Shown here piece after piece: positions 63,461 through 64,000 of a stretch of 64,000 nucleotides of DNA. Origin of the DNA: Meghimatium bilineatum. Its lineage: Eukaryota; Mollusca; Gastropoda; Stylommatophora; Philomycidae. The DNA is taken from contig CM067316.1 of the NCBI GenBank assembly GCA_034231615.1, positions 61,651,353 through 61,715,352 of the forward strand. The letters are read 5' to 3'. Position 1 is the stretch's first letter, and each line of letters begins with the position of its first letter. The notes beneath the pieces were generated by a model, which was not told where the DNA came from, ran no database searches, and saw only the letters and a program-made list of their open reading frames with translations. A program made the translations under genes and the position numbers.

Positions 63461-64000
63461 ACCTTGATGGTCCCCGATTAATCTGTGTGGTAGATGTGCA
63501 TAGGCATATTGTTAGTTGGTTAGCCTGTGCGCCACAACCTGTTTATCAGCATTGCTTGAACAGCACATTAACCATCTGTGGTACCTATCTGGATTATGGT
63601 TACAGTCATCATTGCTTATATTATCTAAATTTTACCTGTGGTACTTTTTATCGCTGGATTTTTATCGCCGGAGTGATATCACATATTTCAACATTGCTTG
63701 ATCTGTATTCTGAAATGTTGTCTGTCTGCCTCCTTGCTTTCTCGCTGGGTACTTGCCTGTTTAGTCTTTCACCTACCTGTCTAGTCTTTCTGCCTGATTA
63801 TCTAGTTTGCCTGCCTGAATATTCTAGGTCAGTGTTAAATATGGTGCATGAAACAGAAATTTATTTTTTTCAGTCTGAGTGATGTAATGCTTCTTTCTGT
63901 AGTTCTTAAATGTTGTTGTAGTTATAGCCTCTATGATGGATGCTCTACAGAGAGTTTATCTCAGTCTTCCTCTTCTGTTGTCAACTGGTACCCAATTTAA
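63460..64000. other. Unassigned sequence at the window edge
   Basis: An open frame (63376-63882 +) has Cys/Leu-rich sequence but no motif and begins inside the SINE-S; I do not support it as a gene. The window ends here. Confidence 0.4.

Noticed and set aside
63376..63882. 168-codon + frame at the right edge
   Set aside because: It starts inside the SINE-S, has biased hydrophobic/Cys composition and no motif; no splice or homology support.

Overview
This window is animal nuclear DNA, probably from an invertebrate; a mollusc or other lophotrochozoan is a guess. Coding exons are small, bounded by GT/AG splice sites, and separated by kilobases of retroelement debris and satellite arrays. Penelope-like, RTE-like and RNase H-bearing LINE elements, tRNA-like SINE sequence and MITEs are all present. 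I see no bacterial, phage, rRNA or CRISPR signal.

The one host gene I can reconstruct lies on the + strand between about 3982 and 35919. Ten exons join with perfectly matching phases into a 409-codon reading frame (5' end incomplete). It encodes an AGC-type protein kinase fold from the glycine loop through the C-lobe to a short C-tail. The beta3 lysine position is Thr, the HRD aspartate is Arg and the DFG aspartate is Ser. The product is therefore predicted to be a pseudokinase that keeps its structural core (DWWSVG, RRRLG, HPFF, PPF). One acceptor site has been amplified with its exon edge into a 49-bp minisatellite, and tandem arrays end within about 80 bp of most acceptors.

The introns (4099-35800) hold nested mobile elements: RNase H-bearing LINEs (called LINE-A and LINE-B here), an internally deleted RTE-like LINE (LINE-C), 3' ends of several other LINEs, SINE-like repeats, a pogo/Tigger-type MITE, a hAT-type MITE and a Helitron-like fragment. 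Two LINE copies carry twin-priming-type 5' inversions, at 9784-12274 and 3058-3782.

Downstream of the gene, a 12-bp array (36231-36980) is followed by a LINE-B/LINE-C chimera (38015-38770). Two full-length LINE-B copies then lie tail to tail (40178-44244 + and 44433-48247 -), each with its own target-site duplication. After further LINE fragments there is a broken gene of the GERFHQDI-type repeat-borne family (51007-52023 -) and a LINE-D copy with an 11-bp TSD (54339-56028 -).

The right end is dominated by an almost perfect 5.1-kb palindrome (56231-61296). It is two 5'-truncated Penelope-like elements, head to head with a 20-bp spacer and flanked by one 15-bp direct repeat, inserted into what looks like an older Penelope-like copy. 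The last 2 kb contain LINE and SINE fragments.
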